Shown here in pieces: positions 10,231 through 22,163 of a DNA stretch of 64,000 nt; position 1 is the first letter of the stretch; every line of letters starts with the position of its first letter. The notes under the pieces were generated by a model that saw nothing but the letters and a program-made list of their open reading frames with translations, did not search any database and was not told the origin of the DNA. This DNA comes from Erwinia persicina NBRC 102418 (GTDB lineage: Bacteria > Pseudomonadota > Gammaproteobacteria > Enterobacterales > Enterobacteriaceae): the NCBI RefSeq assembly GCF_001571305.1, contig NZ_BCTN01000008.1, positions 1 through 64,000 of the forward strand. The letters are read 5' to 3'. Made by a program: the position numbers and the translations under genes.

Positions 10231-11403
10231 TTAACCGGCATTGGCACGGATGATTTCGGCAATCAGCTGGTTCGCTGGTGTCAGATCCCGGGCCAGTGCA
10301 TCACTCTCATAGGCTGGTTTGCTGCGCACGCTGGTGGCCAGCACGGCCCCTTCGCTGTTGCTGGTATCCACTTTCACCAGCGTCGACAGGCCGATGCGCA
10401 GCGGATGTTTGGCTACTTCCTGCGGGTCGAGTTCAATACGCACCGGCAGGCGCTGAACGACTTTGATCCAGTTCCCGGTGGCATTTTGCGCCGGTAGCAG
10501 AGAGAAGACGCTGCCCGTACCCATATCAAGGCCGACGACTTTGCCGTGGTACACCACATCATCCCCGTAGATATCACTGACTACGGTAGCCGGCTGACCA
10601 ATACGCACGCCAGCCAGCTGGGTCTCTTTGAAGTTGGCATCCACCCAGAGATTCGTTGCCGGCACGATCGCCAGCAGCGGCGTAGTGGTGCCAATCTGTG
10701 AGCCAACCTGAACGCTGCGGCGTGAGACGTAGCCATCGATCGGACTGATGACCTCGGTACGCTGTAATGCCAGCCAGGCATCACGCAGGGCGGCGGCATT
10801 CTGTTTCACGGCGGGCTGGTTTTCCAGCGAGGTATCCAGAATCATCGCCTGGTTGGCATTGTACTGCTGAGTTGCCACATCAAGCTGTGCTTTGGCAGTA
10901 GCCACCGCATCACGGGCATGTTGCAGATCTTCTCTACCAATCAGGTTTGACGCGCCCAGCGGTTCGCGACGGCGCAAATCTGCCTGCGCCTGTTCAAGTG
11001 CCGTCTTTTGCAGCGCGATAGTTGCCTGATACTGTTTACCGTTAATAATCAGCTGGTGCGTCTGACGTACGCTGGTGGCCAGGGCCGTCTGCGCTTTTTC
11101 AAACGCCTGTTCGGCATCGGTGCGATCCAGCGTGACCAGTACGTCGCCTTTTTTCACGAAGTCCGTATCGTCGAACCAGACTTTATTCACACTCCCGGCG
11201 ACCTGAGCCATGACCTGCGCCTGGTTTCCGGCAACGTAAGCATCATCCGTTTCCTGAAAGTGGCGTAAAACCAGGAACCAGTAAGCCGCCCAGCCCACAC
11301 CAATAATAACGAACACGATAGCCAGAAAAATCAGAGCTTTTTTGCGCGTCTTTTTCTTGTTTTTTGGCTGCTGCGGGTCTTGTGTTACCGCGCTTTCACT
11401 CAT
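10231..11403 (-). CDS. emrA: multidrug efflux periplasmic adaptor EmrA
   Basis: Membrane-fusion protein linking EmrB to TolC. The 390 residues show a basic cytoplasmic head (PKNKKKTRKKA), one membrane anchor (residues ~26-48), a biotinyl/lipoyl half (DDAYVAGNQAQVMAQVAGSV), a long alpha-helical hairpin rich in Q and A (residues ~110-215), and the second half lipoyl/beta-barrel (VISPIDGYVSRRSVQVGSQI). Length equals E. coli EmrA (390 aa). It follows mprA by about 170 bases. Confidence 0.95.
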   Translation of the reverse strand: MSESAVTQDPQQPKNKKKTRKKALIFLAIVFVIIGVGWAAYWFLVLRHFQETDDAYVAGNQAQVMAQVAGSVNKVWFDDTDFVKKGDVLVTLDRTDAEQAFEKAQTALATSVRQTHQLIINGKQYQATIALQKTALEQAQADLRRREPLGASNLIGREDLQHARDAVATAKAQLDVATQQYNANQAMILDTSLENQPAVKQNAAALRDAWLALQRTEVISPIDGYVSRRSVQVGSQIGTTTPLLAIVPATNLWVDANFKETQLAGVRIGQPATVVSDIYGDDVVYHGKVVGLDMGTGSVFSLLPAQNATGNWIKVVQRLPVRIELDPQEVAKHPLRIGLSTLVKVDTSNSEGAVLATSVRSKPAYESDALARDLTPANQLIAEIIRANAG

Positions 11404-11571
11404 GACTTTCTCCTGATCTTCTTGCCAACGGGCCCGCTGTCCTCCCTGAATGGCGGACGCCCGAGTCTAAAATGCCAGCGTTATTAGCGCTGGCATGAAT
11501 GTATTTCCAGGGGCTTAAAGTAGCGATTTCCAGTTAACGGTGTGTCGCACAATATGCTATTAGTGGAACAA

Positions 11572-12102
11572 CTATCTGGAAAGAGACGCAACGACCTCTT
11601 CTTCGTCCATTTTATCGAGGCGAGTCAGAAGCTTACGGGTGATACCTTCCAGCTGTGATTTTTCTGAGCTACTCAGCGCAGACCACAACAGCTGCAGACA
11701 CTGATGCTGAGGGGGGAGAAGCTGGCGCAGAAATTCATGCCCTTTAGGGGTTAAATGTAAATGCAGACAGCGGCGGTCGTTATCGCTCTCACGGCGTTCA
11801 ATCCAGCCACGTTTTTCCAGCTCATCGGCTATACGCGTCGCATTCGTTCGCGAGGATCCCAGGGCGGCGCTCAGTTCTGATGGCTGAATGCTGTGATTTT
11901 CCTGCGCATCCAGCGTGATCAGTGCCATAAACAGCGTTTCGTTAATCCCCTGCGCCTTCAGCATTTTATTGCGGTTATCCAGCAACTTACTTTGCATATG
12001 CATACAAAGGCGGGTCAGCATGATCTCCTGTAAAGGGAAATCCTTCTGGCGATTAGCACGAAAATTCAGCATCTGTTCAATGGGCGAAAACGAACTTTCC
12101 AT
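11572..12102 (-). CDS. mprA: MarR-family repressor MprA (EmrR)
   Basis: Repressor of emrAB that is released by drugs and uncouplers. The 176-residue protein contains the winged helix of E. coli MprA ([20 protein letters not shown] recognition region, then the wing [19 protein letters not shown]). It is first in the mprA-emrA-emrB operon. It starts at the ATG at 12102, matching the E. coli MDSSF start as MESSF. Confidence 0.95.
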   Translation of the reverse strand: MESSFSPIEQMLNFRANRQKDFPLQEIMLTRLCMHMQSKLLDNRNKMLKAQGINETLFMALITLDAQENHSIQPSELSAALGSSRTNATRIADELEKRGWIERRESDNDRRCLHLHLTPKGHEFLRQLLPPQHQCLQLLWSALSSSEKSQLEGITRKLLTRLDKMDEEEVVASLSR

Positions 12103-12187
12103 TATAAAGGAACCTCACTAGTTGCAACTGGTATAATAACGGTAATGACTATTAAAGTGAAAGCACTTCTTACAGCCGGTGAATTTT

Positions 12188-12280
12188 TCACGATGCTGTA
12201 GCCATCATCAGTAGTTTCCGGATCATTCCATAACCCAGCGCGCTCAACAGCACCGTCAACACGGGCTGTGCGTCAATTCG
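12188..12280 (-). pseudogene. ygaH: ygaH-like 3' remnant (valine exporter subunit)
   Basis: In E. coli the gene order is ygaY-ygaZ-ygaH-mprA. Here the ~470-bp gap between the MFS gene and mprA holds an open frame whose last ~30 codons read QPVLTVLLSALGYGMIRK and then LLMMATAS. This resembles the end of E. coli YgaH (TLLSALAYGLAWKVMAII) in the same position and orientation. The upstream part of that frame (to 12433) looks unrelated and low-complexity. I read this as the tail left after deletion of ygaZ and most of ygaH. The match is short, so it could be chance. Confidence 0.55.
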
Positions 12281-12575
12281 AAGAGAAAAGAGGCCTGAAG
12301 CAGACAGGGCTTCGGACGGGTTCAAACCGGACGGGCTGGCATTGACCCTGCTCAGGCAGCCGGTAACGTCAGGCTGGGTGGCAGGCGGACTTTGATGCCA
12401 GCGGAGACAGGCCAGATTGTTATGCTCAACCATGAGCGGGTGCGACTCTGCTGTTACTGTATAATTTCATCTGAAAACATAACCAACCTGAATAAATTGC
12501 GCCTAACCTTACCAGAGTACGAAATGTCTTAACAGGCGACTGTCGCTGAAAAAACTTCATTTTTAATGCGAAAAA

Positions 12576-13760
12576 TCAATGCGCCCTGGCCTCATGATGC
12601 TGACTTCGCCACCAGCTGAATAGATTAACGACGGTTAACAGAGAACCGGCGGCACAGACGCCATACCAGCCTGCTGCCTGATAGGCTGAGGCAGAGAGCA
12701 GTGAGCCCAACGCGCCACCAATAAAGTAACTGGTCATATAACCGGAGGTCAGACGGTTACGCGCTTCCGGCATATGACGGTAAATGACGCTTTGATTAGT
12801 AATATGCACCCCCTGTACGGCGAGGTCGAGTAGGATAATCCCGATAATCAGCGCCACCAGAGAGTGGGCCCCGAGCGCGGTCATTCCCCATGACGCCAGC
12901 AGAATAAGCAGCCCGATGCTGGTCGTCAGACGGGCCTTTCCTTTATCAGCCAGCGCCCCGGCCTGGCGGGCCGCGAGTGCCCCGGCAGCACCAACCAGAC
13001 CGAGCAGGCCGATTTCGCCCTCTGAATAGTTCCACTCTGGCGATGACAGTAAAAACGCCATAGAGGTCCAGAGTACGCTGAAGTTAGCAAAGATCAGGCT
13101 GCCGGTAATGGCCCTCGTGCGCAGAACAGGGTGCCGGGCATAGAGGCTGAAGACAGACCCCAGCAACTGACCATAATTTAGCGGCACCGACTGTTTTAAA
13201 CGTGGCAGCCAGCGCCAGAGAGCAAGGGCCATCAGCACCATCATCACGCTGGCGACCCAGTACACCGTCCGCCAGCCGCCAAGCTGTGCCAGGCCACCCG
13301 CCACGGTACGTGCCAGCAGGATCCCCAGCAGCAGGCCGCTCATGACCGTCCCCACCACTTTGCCGCGCTTCTCCGGAGCCGCAAGCGTGGCGGCCAGCGG
13401 GACAAGGATCTGTGCCACGACGGAGAATAATCCGGTCAGCACGGTGCCCAGCAGCAGTAATGGCAGCGATGACGAAAGCGCGATAATGACCATACCGCCC
13501 GCAGCCAGCAGGCTCATTGATACGATCAGCCCCCGCCGCTCCAGCATATCGCCCAGCGGAACCAGCAGAAGTAGCCCGGCCGCATAGCCCAGCTGTGCCG
13601 TGGTGACGATAAACCCGGCCTGATGAAATGACAGCGAAAAGGTGTGTGCAATGGTCGCCAGCAGGGGCTGAACATAATAGTTACAGGCCACGGAGAGACC
13701 GGTGGCGATTGACATCAGGGCGACGAGGGCAGGGTTCAGACCAGGATGGGGGGATTTCAT
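12576..13760 (-). CDS. MFS transporter in the ygaY position
   Basis: Predicted 12-helix inner-membrane exporter of the DHA1 type, 394 residues. The loop-2-3 motif is seen as GDMLERRGLIVSMSLLAAGG and motif C-like glycine-rich GLLLGILLARTVAGG follows. Position between proX and the ygaH remnant corresponds to E. coli ygaY, which is a broken gene in K-12; here the frame is complete. The substrate is unknown. Confidence 0.8.
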   Translation of the reverse strand: MKSPHPGLNPALVALMSIATGLSVACNYYVQPLLATIAHTFSLSFHQAGFIVTTAQLGYAAGLLLLVPLGDMLERRGLIVSMSLLAAGGMVIIALSSSLPLLLLGTVLTGLFSVVAQILVPLAATLAAPEKRGKVVGTVMSGLLLGILLARTVAGGLAQLGGWRTVYWVASVMMVLMALALWRWLPRLKQSVPLNYGQLLGSVFSLYARHPVLRTRAITGSLIFANFSVLWTSMAFLLSSPEWNYSEGEIGLLGLVGAAGALAARQAGALADKGKARLTTSIGLLILLASWGMTALGAHSLVALIIGIILLDLAVQGVHITNQSVIYRHMPEARNRLTSGYMTSYFIGGALGSLLSASAYQAAGWYGVCAAGSLLTVVNLFSWWRSQHHEARAH

Positions 13761-13982
13761 AACAACCCATATGAGTGTGAGAATTGTCTTATTGGCTAAT
13801 AATAACCCAAATAACTATTTCACTCACATGATTATTGACAGGACAAACCAGTTCAGCACCGGGCTACGCTGTGCTGCCTGATAAGAAAAGGGCCGACCAG
13901 AAAAGAAGGCCGACCCTGCACGCGTCTTAGCGCGACGAAAACAGCGGGGGCCACCGTGGTAACGGCTGCCCCGGGCGGGGAA

Positions 13983-14984
13983 TTACTGACCCGCCGCCAG
14001 CGCGTCTTTCACCCAGCCGTCAAACTGTGCCTGGTGCGCTTTGATCCAGCCGTCAACGTGAGCATTGATATCCGCTTCGGAAGACTGACCCTGATGCATA
14101 CGTGAGTTCTGGGCATTGATGTCCGTGATCGGCAGCTTCATTTCAGAGAACAGCTTGGCCGCCGCCGGATTTTTCTCCGCCCAGGCTTTATTGGCGACAA
14201 TGTGCATGGTGTTGACCGGGAAGCCATAATTAGCGCCGTTTGGCAGCTTGGTATCCACGTCTTTCTGCTCGCCAGGCATCGACGAGAACGGCACCTGCAG
14301 CCAGACCACGTCGCGTCCCGGCACCATCACATCACTCACCCAGTAAGGCGTCCAGGTATAGTAGAGCACTGGCTTACCTTCTTTGAAGCGGGTAATGGTA
14401 TCTGCAATCATCGCGGAGTAATTCCCCTGATTGTGCTCTACGCTTTTGCTCAAATCGAAGGCATTAATCTGGTGGTTAATCACGGCTTCACAGCCCCAGC
14501 CTGGGGTACAGCCTGTCAGGTCTGCTTTACCGTCACCATTGGTATCAAAGAGCTTCGCCAGCTTGGGATCTTTCAATTGCTCAATATTGGTGATGTGGTA
14601 TTTCTCAGCGGTTTTTTTATCGATCAGATAACCCTGTGCGGCGCCCTGCACATACGTCCCCTGACGATAGAGTTTGGCATCGCCGCCGGAGGCTTTGTAC
14701 ATATCATCATGCAGTGGCTGCCAGTTCACCGCGGTGAAGGTGGCATCACCCGACGCCAGGGAGGTGTAACCCACGTTGTAGTCAACTTCGCTGGGTGCCT
14801 CGACGGTATATCCCAGTTTTTCCAGCGCGCGGCTGACCAGCAGTGTCTGGAAAGTTTCTTCTGTAATGGTGCTTTGTACTGGCTTCACCGTAATGCCTTT
14901 ACCCGGCAGATCGGCGGCGGAAACCTGAGCAGCGGCCAGCGTAGTGAACGCGGCGGCCAGCAGTGTCATTTTTCTCATAGTCAT
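13983..14984 (-). CDS. proX: glycine betaine/proline-binding protein ProX
   Basis: Periplasmic binding protein of the ProU osmoprotectant importer. The 333-residue precursor has a signal peptide ending [12 protein letters not shown]. The mature part carries E. coli ProX betaine-box residues ([17 protein letters not shown], and YYTWTPYWV). The long frame begins inside proW at 15068. The ATG at 14984 (MTMRKMTLL) has an AAGG five bases upstream, a better spacing than the ATG at 14978. It is the last gene of proVWX, with a 13-base gap after proW. Confidence 0.95.
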   Translation of the reverse strand: MTMRKMTLLAAAFTTLAAAQVSAADLPGKGITVKPVQSTITEETFQTLLVSRALEKLGYTVEAPSEVDYNVGYTSLASGDATFTAVNWQPLHDDMYKASGGDAKLYRQGTYVQGAAQGYLIDKKTAEKYHITNIEQLKDPKLAKLFDTNGDGKADLTGCTPGWGCEAVINHQINAFDLSKSVEHNQGNYSAMIADTITRFKEGKPVLYYTWTPYWVSDVMVPGRDVVWLQVPFSSMPGEQKDVDTKLPNGANYGFPVNTMHIVANKAWAEKNPAAAKLFSEMKLPITDINAQNSRMHQGQSSEADINAHVDGWIKAHQAQFDGWVKDALAAGQ

Positions 14985-14997
14985 AAGTACCTTCTTA

Positions 14998-16173
14998 TTA
15001 TTCAGTTTTACAGAATGGGCGGGTGAGCAGACCCAGAGGGCCGCTGGCGTACCAGCGACGGTTGCCACGGCTTCGGCTGTCGCGTCCCAGCGACTGCGTC
15101 AGGCGGTCAAGAATAATGGCCAGAATGACAATGCCGACACCCCCCACAGTAGCCAGGCCCATATCCAGGCGGCCGATGCCGCGCAGCACCATCTGACCCA
15201 GACCGCCAACGGCGATCATCGAGGCGATAACCACCATCGACAGCGCCAGCATCAGCGTCTGATTGACCCCGGCCATAATGGTCGGCATCGCCAGTGGAAG
15301 CTGCACTTTGAACAGCATCTGGCGCGGGCTGGCACCAAAAGATTCTGCGGCTTCGATCAGGTCAGCAGGGACCTGTTTAATCCCGAGGATAGTCAGGCGG
15401 ACAATCGGCGGCAGGGCAAAGATAATCGTCACCACCACGCCCGGGACGTTACCGATACCGAACAGCATGACGATAGGTACCAGATAAACGAAGGCGGGTG
15501 TTGTCTGCATGGCATCCAGCAGGGGGCGGATAATTTTGGCTGCCCTCTGACTTCGGGCCAGCCAGATCCCCATCGGCAGACCAATAATGATGCAGAACAG
15601 CAGGGCGGTCAGCACCAGCGCCAGCGTCACCATGGCCTGTGACCAGGCCCCTATTGCGCCAATGGCCACCAGAGACACCAGGGTGGCCACCCCCATGCCG
15701 AAGCTGGAAAGCTGCCAGGCGATCAGTGCAAACACGATAATCGCCACCGGCGCAGGCATACCCAGCAGCAGATTCTGGAAGGCGCTGAGGATATAGTCCA
15801 CCGGCAGACGAATGCCCTGGAACAGCGGACGGAAGTGCGTCACCACCCAATCGATGGCCGTGGTCACCCAACTGTCGAGCGGGATCAGCGTTTTGTGAAA
15901 GGGATCGAGGAGGTTAAAATGCTCTGCCTGGGGAGCGGGAGCACTGTTCAGCCAGTCACTGCCAGCGGCTGCATCATGGCCGCCGGCCGGGGCGGCACCC
16001 CAGGCATCACCACCGCTACTGGCCGCCGCATCGTGAGCAGGCTGGCTGGTGGTGGTGGCATCTGTGGGATTACCCCAGGGATCGCTGCTGCTGGCTGCGG
16101 CCTGTCCGTTCTCTGCCGGTGCGGCGTTTTGTGTGGTGCTGGTATCCCACGGGTTACTGGTTTGTTCACTCAT
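14998..16173 (-). CDS. proW: glycine betaine/proline ABC permease ProW
   Basis: Membrane subunit of ProU. The 391-residue protein is about 37 longer than E. coli ProW (354 aa). The extra length is in the hydrophilic N-terminal tail (residues 1-85), which is rich in A, G, S and P and repeats a W-centred motif (NPWDT, DPWGN, DAWGA, SDWLN). From [20 protein letters not shown] onward it is collinear with E. coli, with the ABC permease EAA loop at [20 protein letters not shown]. Its start overlaps the proV stop by four bases (ATGA). Confidence 0.94.
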   Translation of the reverse strand: MSEQTSNPWDTSTTQNAAPAENGQAAASSSDPWGNPTDATTTSQPAHDAAASSGGDAWGAAPAGGHDAAAGSDWLNSAPAPQAEHFNLLDPFHKTLIPLDSWVTTAIDWVVTHFRPLFQGIRLPVDYILSAFQNLLLGMPAPVAIIVFALIAWQLSSFGMGVATLVSLVAIGAIGAWSQAMVTLALVLTALLFCIIIGLPMGIWLARSQRAAKIIRPLLDAMQTTPAFVYLVPIVMLFGIGNVPGVVVTIIFALPPIVRLTILGIKQVPADLIEAAESFGASPRQMLFKVQLPLAMPTIMAGVNQTLMLALSMVVIASMIAVGGLGQMVLRGIGRLDMGLATVGGVGIVILAIILDRLTQSLGRDSRSRGNRRWYASGPLGLLTRPFCKTE

Positions 16174-17366
16174 GGCTGGCCTCCATCACGGTCTAATGCC
16201 TGCAACAACATACCTTTGGAAATAATGCCGACGTACTGACCTTCTTCACCGACGATCGGTACCGCACAGGGCGCCTGCGCTACATGAGAGAGCAGATCGC
16301 TTAATGAGGTTTCGGCGGGCATGGCGGCCGGACTTTCCAGCAGCGCATGATCCAGGCCTTCACCGGCGGCCAGGGCGGCTTTCAGTGAGTCGATGGAAAC
16401 CGTGCCGACGAAGCGCTGTTTTTCCAGCACATAACCGTATTCGCGGTCGTTATCCTGCAGCAGCTTGATAGCCGAACGTGGGCCAAAGCCGGGGGCCTTA
16501 CGGATCAATGCGGCTGCGCTACGGCGGGCAATATCTTTCGCACTGAAGACGTGGCTGATATCCACGCCACGGAAGAAGGTTCGCACGTAATCGTTGGCCG
16601 GGTTATTGAGGATTTCATCCGGCGTACCGACCTGGATCACCTCTCCGCCCTGCATAATGGCAATGCGATCACCGATACGCATGGCTTCATCAAGATCATG
16701 GGAAATAAAGACGATGGTGCGCTGGTGGCGGGACTGCAATTTCACCAGTTCATCCTGCATTTCTGTACGGATTAACGGATCGAGCGCGGAGAAAGCCTCA
16801 TCCATTAATAATATATCGGGATTAATGGCCAGCGCGCGGGCTAATCCGACGCGCTGACGCATCCCACCGGAGAGTTCATCAGGATAGGCATGAGCATAAT
16901 TATCCAGACCGACCTGACGCAGCGCATCCAGGGCTTTTTCCTGTCGCTCCTGCAGAGGGATTCCGGCTAATTCCATACCAAAGGCCGCATTATTTAATAC
17001 CGTCATGTGCGGCATTAATGCGAAGGACTGAAATACCATGCTGATCTTATTTCTTCGGACCTGTCGTAATGCGCTGTCGGATATTTTGGCAATATCCTCA
17101 CCGTCAATAATGACCTGACCGCGGGTGGGTTCAATCAGACGATTGAGAAGGCGAACCATGGTGGATTTTCCGGAACCGGATAACCCCATGATGACAAAAA
17201 TCTCGCCTTCTTCAATGGCCAGACTGGCGTCTTTCACGCCAAGAGAGAGTCCGGTTTTTTCCAGAAGTGCTTCTTTGCTGATCCCTTTTTCGATGTACTT
17301 AAATGCGCGCTCGGGGTTTTCCCCAAAAACTTTATATAAATTCTTAACTTCAAGTTTAATAGCCAT
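16170..17366 (-). CDS. proV: glycine betaine/proline ABC ATPase ProV
   Basis: ATPase subunit of ProU. The 398 residues carry Walker [10 protein letters not shown], the signature [15 protein letters not shown] and Walker [17 protein letters not shown]-terminal tandem CBS pair (residues ~280-395) is thought to sense ionic strength in this family. It is the first gene of proVWX. E. coli proU is strongly osmoregulated with H-NS repression; the ~400-bp AT-rich gap upstream would hold the promoter. Confidence 0.96.
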   Translation of the reverse strand: MAIKLEVKNLYKVFGENPERAFKYIEKGISKEALLEKTGLSLGVKDASLAIEEGEIFVIMGLSGSGKSTMVRLLNRLIEPTRGQVIIDGEDIAKISDSALRQVRRNKISMVFQSFALMPHMTVLNNAAFGMELAGIPLQERQEKALDALRQVGLDNYAHAYPDELSGGMRQRVGLARALAINPDILLMDEAFSALDPLIRTEMQDELVKLQSRHQRTIVFISHDLDEAMRIGDRIAIMQGGEVIQVGTPDEILNNPANDYVRTFFRGVDISHVFSAKDIARRSAAALIRKAPGFGPRSAIKLLQDNDREYGYVLEKQRFVGTVSIDSLKAALAAGEGLDHALLESPAAMPAETSLSDLLSHVAQAPCAVPIVGEEGQYVGIISKGMLLQALDRDGGQP

Positions 17367-17732
17367 GCATTAATTAATTTCCTGGTGATTGGTTAGTTTT
17401 ATCTATTTTACTCTTCTGTGTAGTTAAATATTAACGGCCTATACCGTAGCATACTGAGAATCTGAGACAACCCTAAATAGCCCGAGTGAATATGATGGAT
17501 GAGATGCCAGTCCCGGCTAATGCCAGAGCAGATAAGGGATGAGAGCCAATGAGGGGAGTCTGAAAAAAATGAATATCTCGCTAAGAATCATCCCCTGTAT
17601 CGCCAAATTAGCCTGCTGCGGACGGGGAGGAAGCGGTGAAATATCGTCAGGAAACTGCCATATTTATGTCATCTAAAAAGAAGTGAGAGGCTGAAAACTA
17701 ATAATTAATTAAAGCGGTAATCAAAGAAAGAG
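17367..17732. other. proV-nrdF intergenic region
   Basis: No convincing gene. The part next to proV is AT-rich and should contain the osmoregulated proV promoter, which I could not place with confidence. The far end holds the nrdF terminator. Confidence 0.5.
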
Positions 17733-17749
17733 GGCTGCCATTGGCAGCC
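17733..17749 (-). terminator. terminator of nrdHIEF
   Basis: A perfect seven-base-pair stem GGCTGCC/GGCAGCC with a three-base loop lies 14 bases after the nrdF stop. On the minus strand it is followed by a T-rich stretch (CTCTTTCTTTG), so termination is likely. Confidence 0.75.
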
Positions 17750-17762
17750 ATCGTTGAAAAGA

Positions 17763-18731
<969 letters not shown>

Positions 18732-18774
18732 TTATTTGCGGGCCGGCAATGCCAGCCCGTGATAGAAAAGGGGA

Positions 18775-20925
18775 CTACAGCGAGCAGGATACGCAGCCTT
18801 CCACTTCCGTGCCCTGCAGCGCCATCTGGCGCAGACGAATGTAGTACAGCGTTTTGATGCCTTTCTTCCAGGCGTAGATCTGCGCTTTATTGATATCGCG
18901 CGTGGTGGCGGTATCGCGGAAGAACAGCGTCAGGGAAAGCCCCTGATCAACATGGCGGGTGGCTTCGGCGTAAGTGTCGATGATCGCTTCCGGGCCAATA
19001 TCGTACGCATCCCGATAGAACGCCTGATTATCATTATTCATAAACGGTGCTGGGTAATAGACGCGGCCGGTTTTGCCTTCTTTACGGATCTCGATGCGCG
19101 ACACAATCGGATGAATACTCGAAGTGGCGTGGTTGATATAGGAGATCGACCCCGTTGGCGGTATCGCCTGTAAATTCTGGTTGTACAACCCGTGCTGCAT
19201 CACGGCGTCTTTCAGTGCCTGCCACTCTGACTGTGTCGGCACCGCAATCCCGGCGCTGGCGAACAGTGCGGCAACCTTCGGCGTGCGCGGCTGCCAGTGC
19301 TGCTCAACATACTGGTTAAAATATTCGCCAGTGGCATAGCGTGAATTTTCAAAGCCGCTGAAGCGGGTGCCACGTTCGCGAGCCAGCAGGTTTGAAGTGC
19401 GCAGGGCGTGGTAGGTCACCGTGTAGAAATAGATGTTGGTGAAGTCCAGCCCTTCTTCGGACCCGTACTGAATACGTTCACGCGCCAGGTAGCCGTGCAG
19501 ATTCATCTGCCCCAGGCCGATAGCGTGCGACTGCGCATTACCCTGTTCGATAGACGGCACCGAGTGGATGTGGCTCTGGTCAGACACCGCCGTCAGGCCG
19601 CGCACCGCAATCTCAATGGTGCGGGCGAAGTCCGCCGAATCCATTGCATGGGCAATATTCAGTGAACCCAGATTGCAGGAGATATCCTTGCCGATACGCT
19701 TATAGCTGAGATCGTCGTGGTATTCGGTCGGGGTGTTCACTTGCAGGATCTCAGAACACAGGTTGCTCATATTAATGCGGCCGTGAATCGGATTGGCGCG
19801 ATTCACGGTATCTTCAAACATGATGTACGGGTAGCCGGACTCAAACTGAATTTCGGCCAGCGTCTGGAAGAACTCGCGTGGGTTAATAAAGGTGCGGCGG
19901 ATACGCTCATCGGCCAGCATCTCCTCATACTTCTCGCTGATGCTGATATCGGCAAACGGCAGGCCATAAAGGCGCTCGACATCATACGGTGAGAACAGCG
20001 CCATCGGCTGATTGTCTTTAGCCAGCTGGAACGTCACATCGGGGATCACCACGCCGAGAGAGAGCGTCTTGATACGAATTTTTTCGTCGGCGTTTTCGCG
20101 TTTGGTATCGAGGAATCGCAGAATATCCGGGTGGTGTGCATTCAGATAGACCGCTCCAGCCCCCTGACGTGCGCCAAGTTGGTTAGCGTAAGAGAAGGCA
20201 TCTTCCAGCATCTTCATCACCGGGATAACGCCGGAAGACTGATTTTCAATGCGCTTGATCGGCGCGCCCGACTCCCGCAGGTTGGAAAGCAGGAACGCCA
20301 CGCCGCCGCCACGTTTGGACAGTTGCAGCGCCGAATTCACCGCGCGGCCAATCGACTCCATATTGTCTTCAATGCGCAGCAGGAAGCACGAAACCAGCTC
20401 ACCGCGCTGCTGTTTACCGCAGTTGAGGAAGGTGGGGGTGGCCGGCTGGAAACGACCGGCGAGGATCTCATCGGTCAGCGCAAGTGCCAGTGCCTGGTCC
20501 CCTTTTGCCAGTGTCAGGGCGACCATACAGACACGTTCGGTGAAGCCTTCCAGATAGCGTTTACCGTCGAAAGTTTTCAGCGTATAGCTGGTGTAAAACT
20601 TCCAGGCACCCAGGAACGTCTGGAAGCGGAAGCGGCGTTCATAAGCCTGTTGGAACAGCGAGCAGACAAACTCAAACGGGTAGGCATTCAGGACGTCAGC
20701 TTCGTAATAGCCTTCAGACACCAGGTATTGCAGACGTTCAGCAATGGAGTTGAACTGAACGCTGTTAGGGATCACGTGCTGGATAAAATACTGGCGCGTG
20801 GCCTCACGGTCTTTTTCAAACTGAATATGACCGTCGGCATCGTAAAGATTCAGCATCGCGTTAAGCGCATGATAATCCGGTACTGTCGCCGTGGCCTCTA
20901 TGAGTGTGCTGTCTGTTGCTGCCAA
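18775..20925 (-). CDS. nrdE: class Ib ribonucleoside-diphosphate reductase, large subunit NrdE
   Basis: Reduces ribonucleoside diphosphates to deoxy forms. The 716-residue protein has the active-site segments [40 protein letters not shown] and the C-terminal cysteine pair VEGCVSCSL that is recharged by NrdH. It lacks the N-terminal ATP cone, as expected for class Ib. Its start overlaps the nrdI stop by 28 bases, suggesting translational coupling. Confidence 0.97.
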   Translation of the reverse strand: MAATDSTLIEATATVPDYHALNAMLNLYDADGHIQFEKDREATRQYFIQHVIPNSVQFNSIAERLQYLVSEGYYEADVLNAYPFEFVCSLFQQAYERRFRFQTFLGAWKFYTSYTLKTFDGKRYLEGFTERVCMVALTLAKGDQALALALTDEILAGRFQPATPTFLNCGKQQRGELVSCFLLRIEDNMESIGRAVNSALQLSKRGGGVAFLLSNLRESGAPIKRIENQSSGVIPVMKMLEDAFSYANQLGARQGAGAVYLNAHHPDILRFLDTKRENADEKIRIKTLSLGVVIPDVTFQLAKDNQPMALFSPYDVERLYGLPFADISISEKYEEMLADERIRRTFINPREFFQTLAEIQFESGYPYIMFEDTVNRANPIHGRINMSNLCSEILQVNTPTEYHDDLSYKRIGKDISCNLGSLNIAHAMDSADFARTIEIAVRGLTAVSDQSHIHSVPSIEQGNAQSHAIGLGQMNLHGYLARERIQYGSEEGLDFTNIYFYTVTYHALRTSNLLARERGTRFSGFENSRYATGEYFNQYVEQHWQPRTPKVAALFASAGIAVPTQSEWQALKDAVMQHGLYNQNLQAIPPTGSISYINHATSSIHPIVSRIEIRKEGKTGRVYYPAPFMNNDNQAFYRDAYDIGPEAIIDTYAEATRHVDQGLSLTLFFRDTATTRDINKAQIYAWKKGIKTLYYIRLRQMALQGTEVEGCVSCSL

Positions 20926-21308
20926 AATTGGGTTACTCCCTTGTAGACGTTAGCGAGATCGTCAGAGGTGCCCATCAGCTCGAAGCGATAGAGGTAAGGC
21001 ACCTGACATTTACGCGCGATAATGTCGCCAGCCAGGCAGTAAGCCTCGCCAAAATTGCGGTTGCCGGCGGCGATGACGCCGCGGATCAACTGACGATTAT
21101 GGGTATCGTTTAAAAACTGGATAACCTGTCTGGGGACGGCACCCTGTGCCGTTCCCCCTCCATAGCTGGGCACCACCAGAATATAGGGCTGATCAATCTG
21201 CAGACGCTGCGCACAGTCCACGGGGATGCGCACAGCGGGCAGGTTCAGACGGGTGATGAAACGATGGGTATTCTCAGACAGGCTGGAAAAGTACACCAGC
21301 GTGGTCAT
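20898..21308 (-). CDS. nrdI: flavodoxin-like NrdI
   Basis: FMN protein that supplies oxidant for manganese cofactor assembly in NrdF. The 136-residue protein begins [15 protein letters not shown], the flavin phosphate loop, and includes the glycine-rich [16 protein letters not shown] and [16 protein letters not shown] loops. It lies 4 bases after nrdH and overlaps nrdE. Confidence 0.95.
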   Translation of the reverse strand: MTTLVYFSSLSENTHRFITRLNLPAVRIPVDCAQRLQIDQPYILVVPSYGGGTAQGAVPRQVIQFLNDTHNRQLIRGVIAAGNRNFGEAYCLAGDIIARKCQVPYLYRFELMGTSDDLANVYKGVTQFWQQQTAHS

Positions 21309-21312
21309 GACG

Positions 21313-21555
21313 TTACCCCTGTGCTGCGACCTGATGGCTCAGCGCCATAATTTTGTCCGGGCGAAAGCCACTCCAGTGATCCTGCTCGGCCATCACCACG
21401 GGAACCTGGCGATAGCCGAGAGATTTCAGCGTCTCAACGTGTGCCGGTTCGTTGTCCAGATTGATCAGTTGATAATCAATGCCTTTTTTATCCATGGCAT
21501 TTTTCGTTGCATTGCACTGGACACAGTTATCTTTAGTGTAAATAATAATGCGCAT
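21313..21555 (-). CDS. nrdH: glutaredoxin-like electron donor NrdH
   Basis: Eighty-residue redoxin with active site CVQCNATK and the thioredoxin-reductase-binding end WSGFRPDKI. It reduces the NrdE C-terminal cysteines. First gene of the nrdHIEF operon, preceded by two NrdR-like boxes. Confidence 0.95.
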   Translation of the reverse strand: MRIIIYTKDNCVQCNATKNAMDKKGIDYQLINLDNEPAHVETLKSLGYRQVPVVMAEQDHWSGFRPDKIMALSHQVAAQG

Positions 21556-21662
21556 GATTCGTATTCACCTTATGGGCCGGTTATACCACGTTTCTGGCGC
21601 TGATTGACTGCCCGGTGAGCGCCGCCACTGCCACACCATGTTGTGTGGTTCTGATGGTTTGA

Positions 21663-21709
21663 ATACTAGATATAGTGCGTTAAGAATGCAACCACACAAC
21701 ATATAGGTT
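21663..21709 (-). promoter_or_regulatory. two NrdR-like boxes upstream of nrdH
   Basis: NrdR boxes are 16-bp palindromes near ACACWATATMTWGTGT, usually in pairs about 31 bp apart. Here 21663-21678 (ATACTAGATATAGTGC) and 21694-21709 (ACACAACATATAGGTT) each match at roughly 13 positions, with starts 31 bp apart, i.e. three helical turns. They lie about 110-155 bases before the nrdH start. Confidence 0.7.
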
Positions 21710-21784
21710 TTTCGTATTTATTTACTCAGCTCACACACAAGCCTTGCGCCACAAGGCGTCAACCGGTTTAAAAAAATTTATGCC

Positions 21785-21817
21785 AAAAAAAAGCCCGCGG
21801 ATTTCGCCACGGGCTTT
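21785..21817 (-). terminator. terminator of ygaM
   Basis: An AAGCCCG/CGGGCTT stem followed on the minus strand by a run of T residues, about 20 bases after the ygaM stop. Confidence 0.85.
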
Positions 21818-21839
21818 CTGATAATGCCTGTTTTTTGTA

Positions 21840-22163
21840 CTATCTGCCGGCCGTGCTGGTCGCAATCAGCGCGCCGACAATAATACCCAGCGCGGCGCCG
21901 ATGCCCACCCCGTGCCAGGGTTTTTCGCGCACATAGTCATCCACGTGACCGCCAGCATCTCTGGCTGCCTGGGTGACGCGGTTCCGGCCGTGAAGTTTAG
22001 CCCGGGTTTCTTTCAGCAGGGATTCGGCCCGTAACCGTGCATGGTCTGCTTCTTCTTTTGATTTGCTGCCCCAGGACTTCAACAGATCGTCCAGGCTGTC
22101 GGCCAGCAGAGAAACATCCTGATTCAGGTCGATTTCGTCATTTTTTGGTGTCCGGTTGAACAT
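21840..22163 (-). CDS. ygaM: YgaM, ElaB/YqjD (DUF883) family membrane-anchored protein
   Basis: A 107-residue protein with an amphipathic N-terminal half (SLLADSLDDLLKSWGSKSKEEADHAR region), and a C-terminal glycine-rich membrane anchor (GVGIGAALGIIVGALIATS). Family members ElaB and YqjD attach to the inner membrane and can bind ribosomes in stationary phase; that role is not shown for YgaM. Position next to nrdH and divergent from ygaC matches E. coli. Confidence 0.9.
   Translation of the reverse strand: MFNRTPKNDEIDLNQDVSLLADSLDDLLKSWGSKSKEEADHARLRAESLLKETRAKLHGRNRVTQAARDAGGHVDDYVREKPWHGVGIGAALGIIVGALIATSTAGR

Noticed and set aside
13861-13922. Hairpin-like repeat GGCCGACC after proX
   Set aside because: The two copies are direct, not inverted, so they do not form a terminator stem.
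14202-15026. 274-codon plus-strand frame opposite proX
   Set aside because: Antisense to proX, which is certain; no start or domain support.
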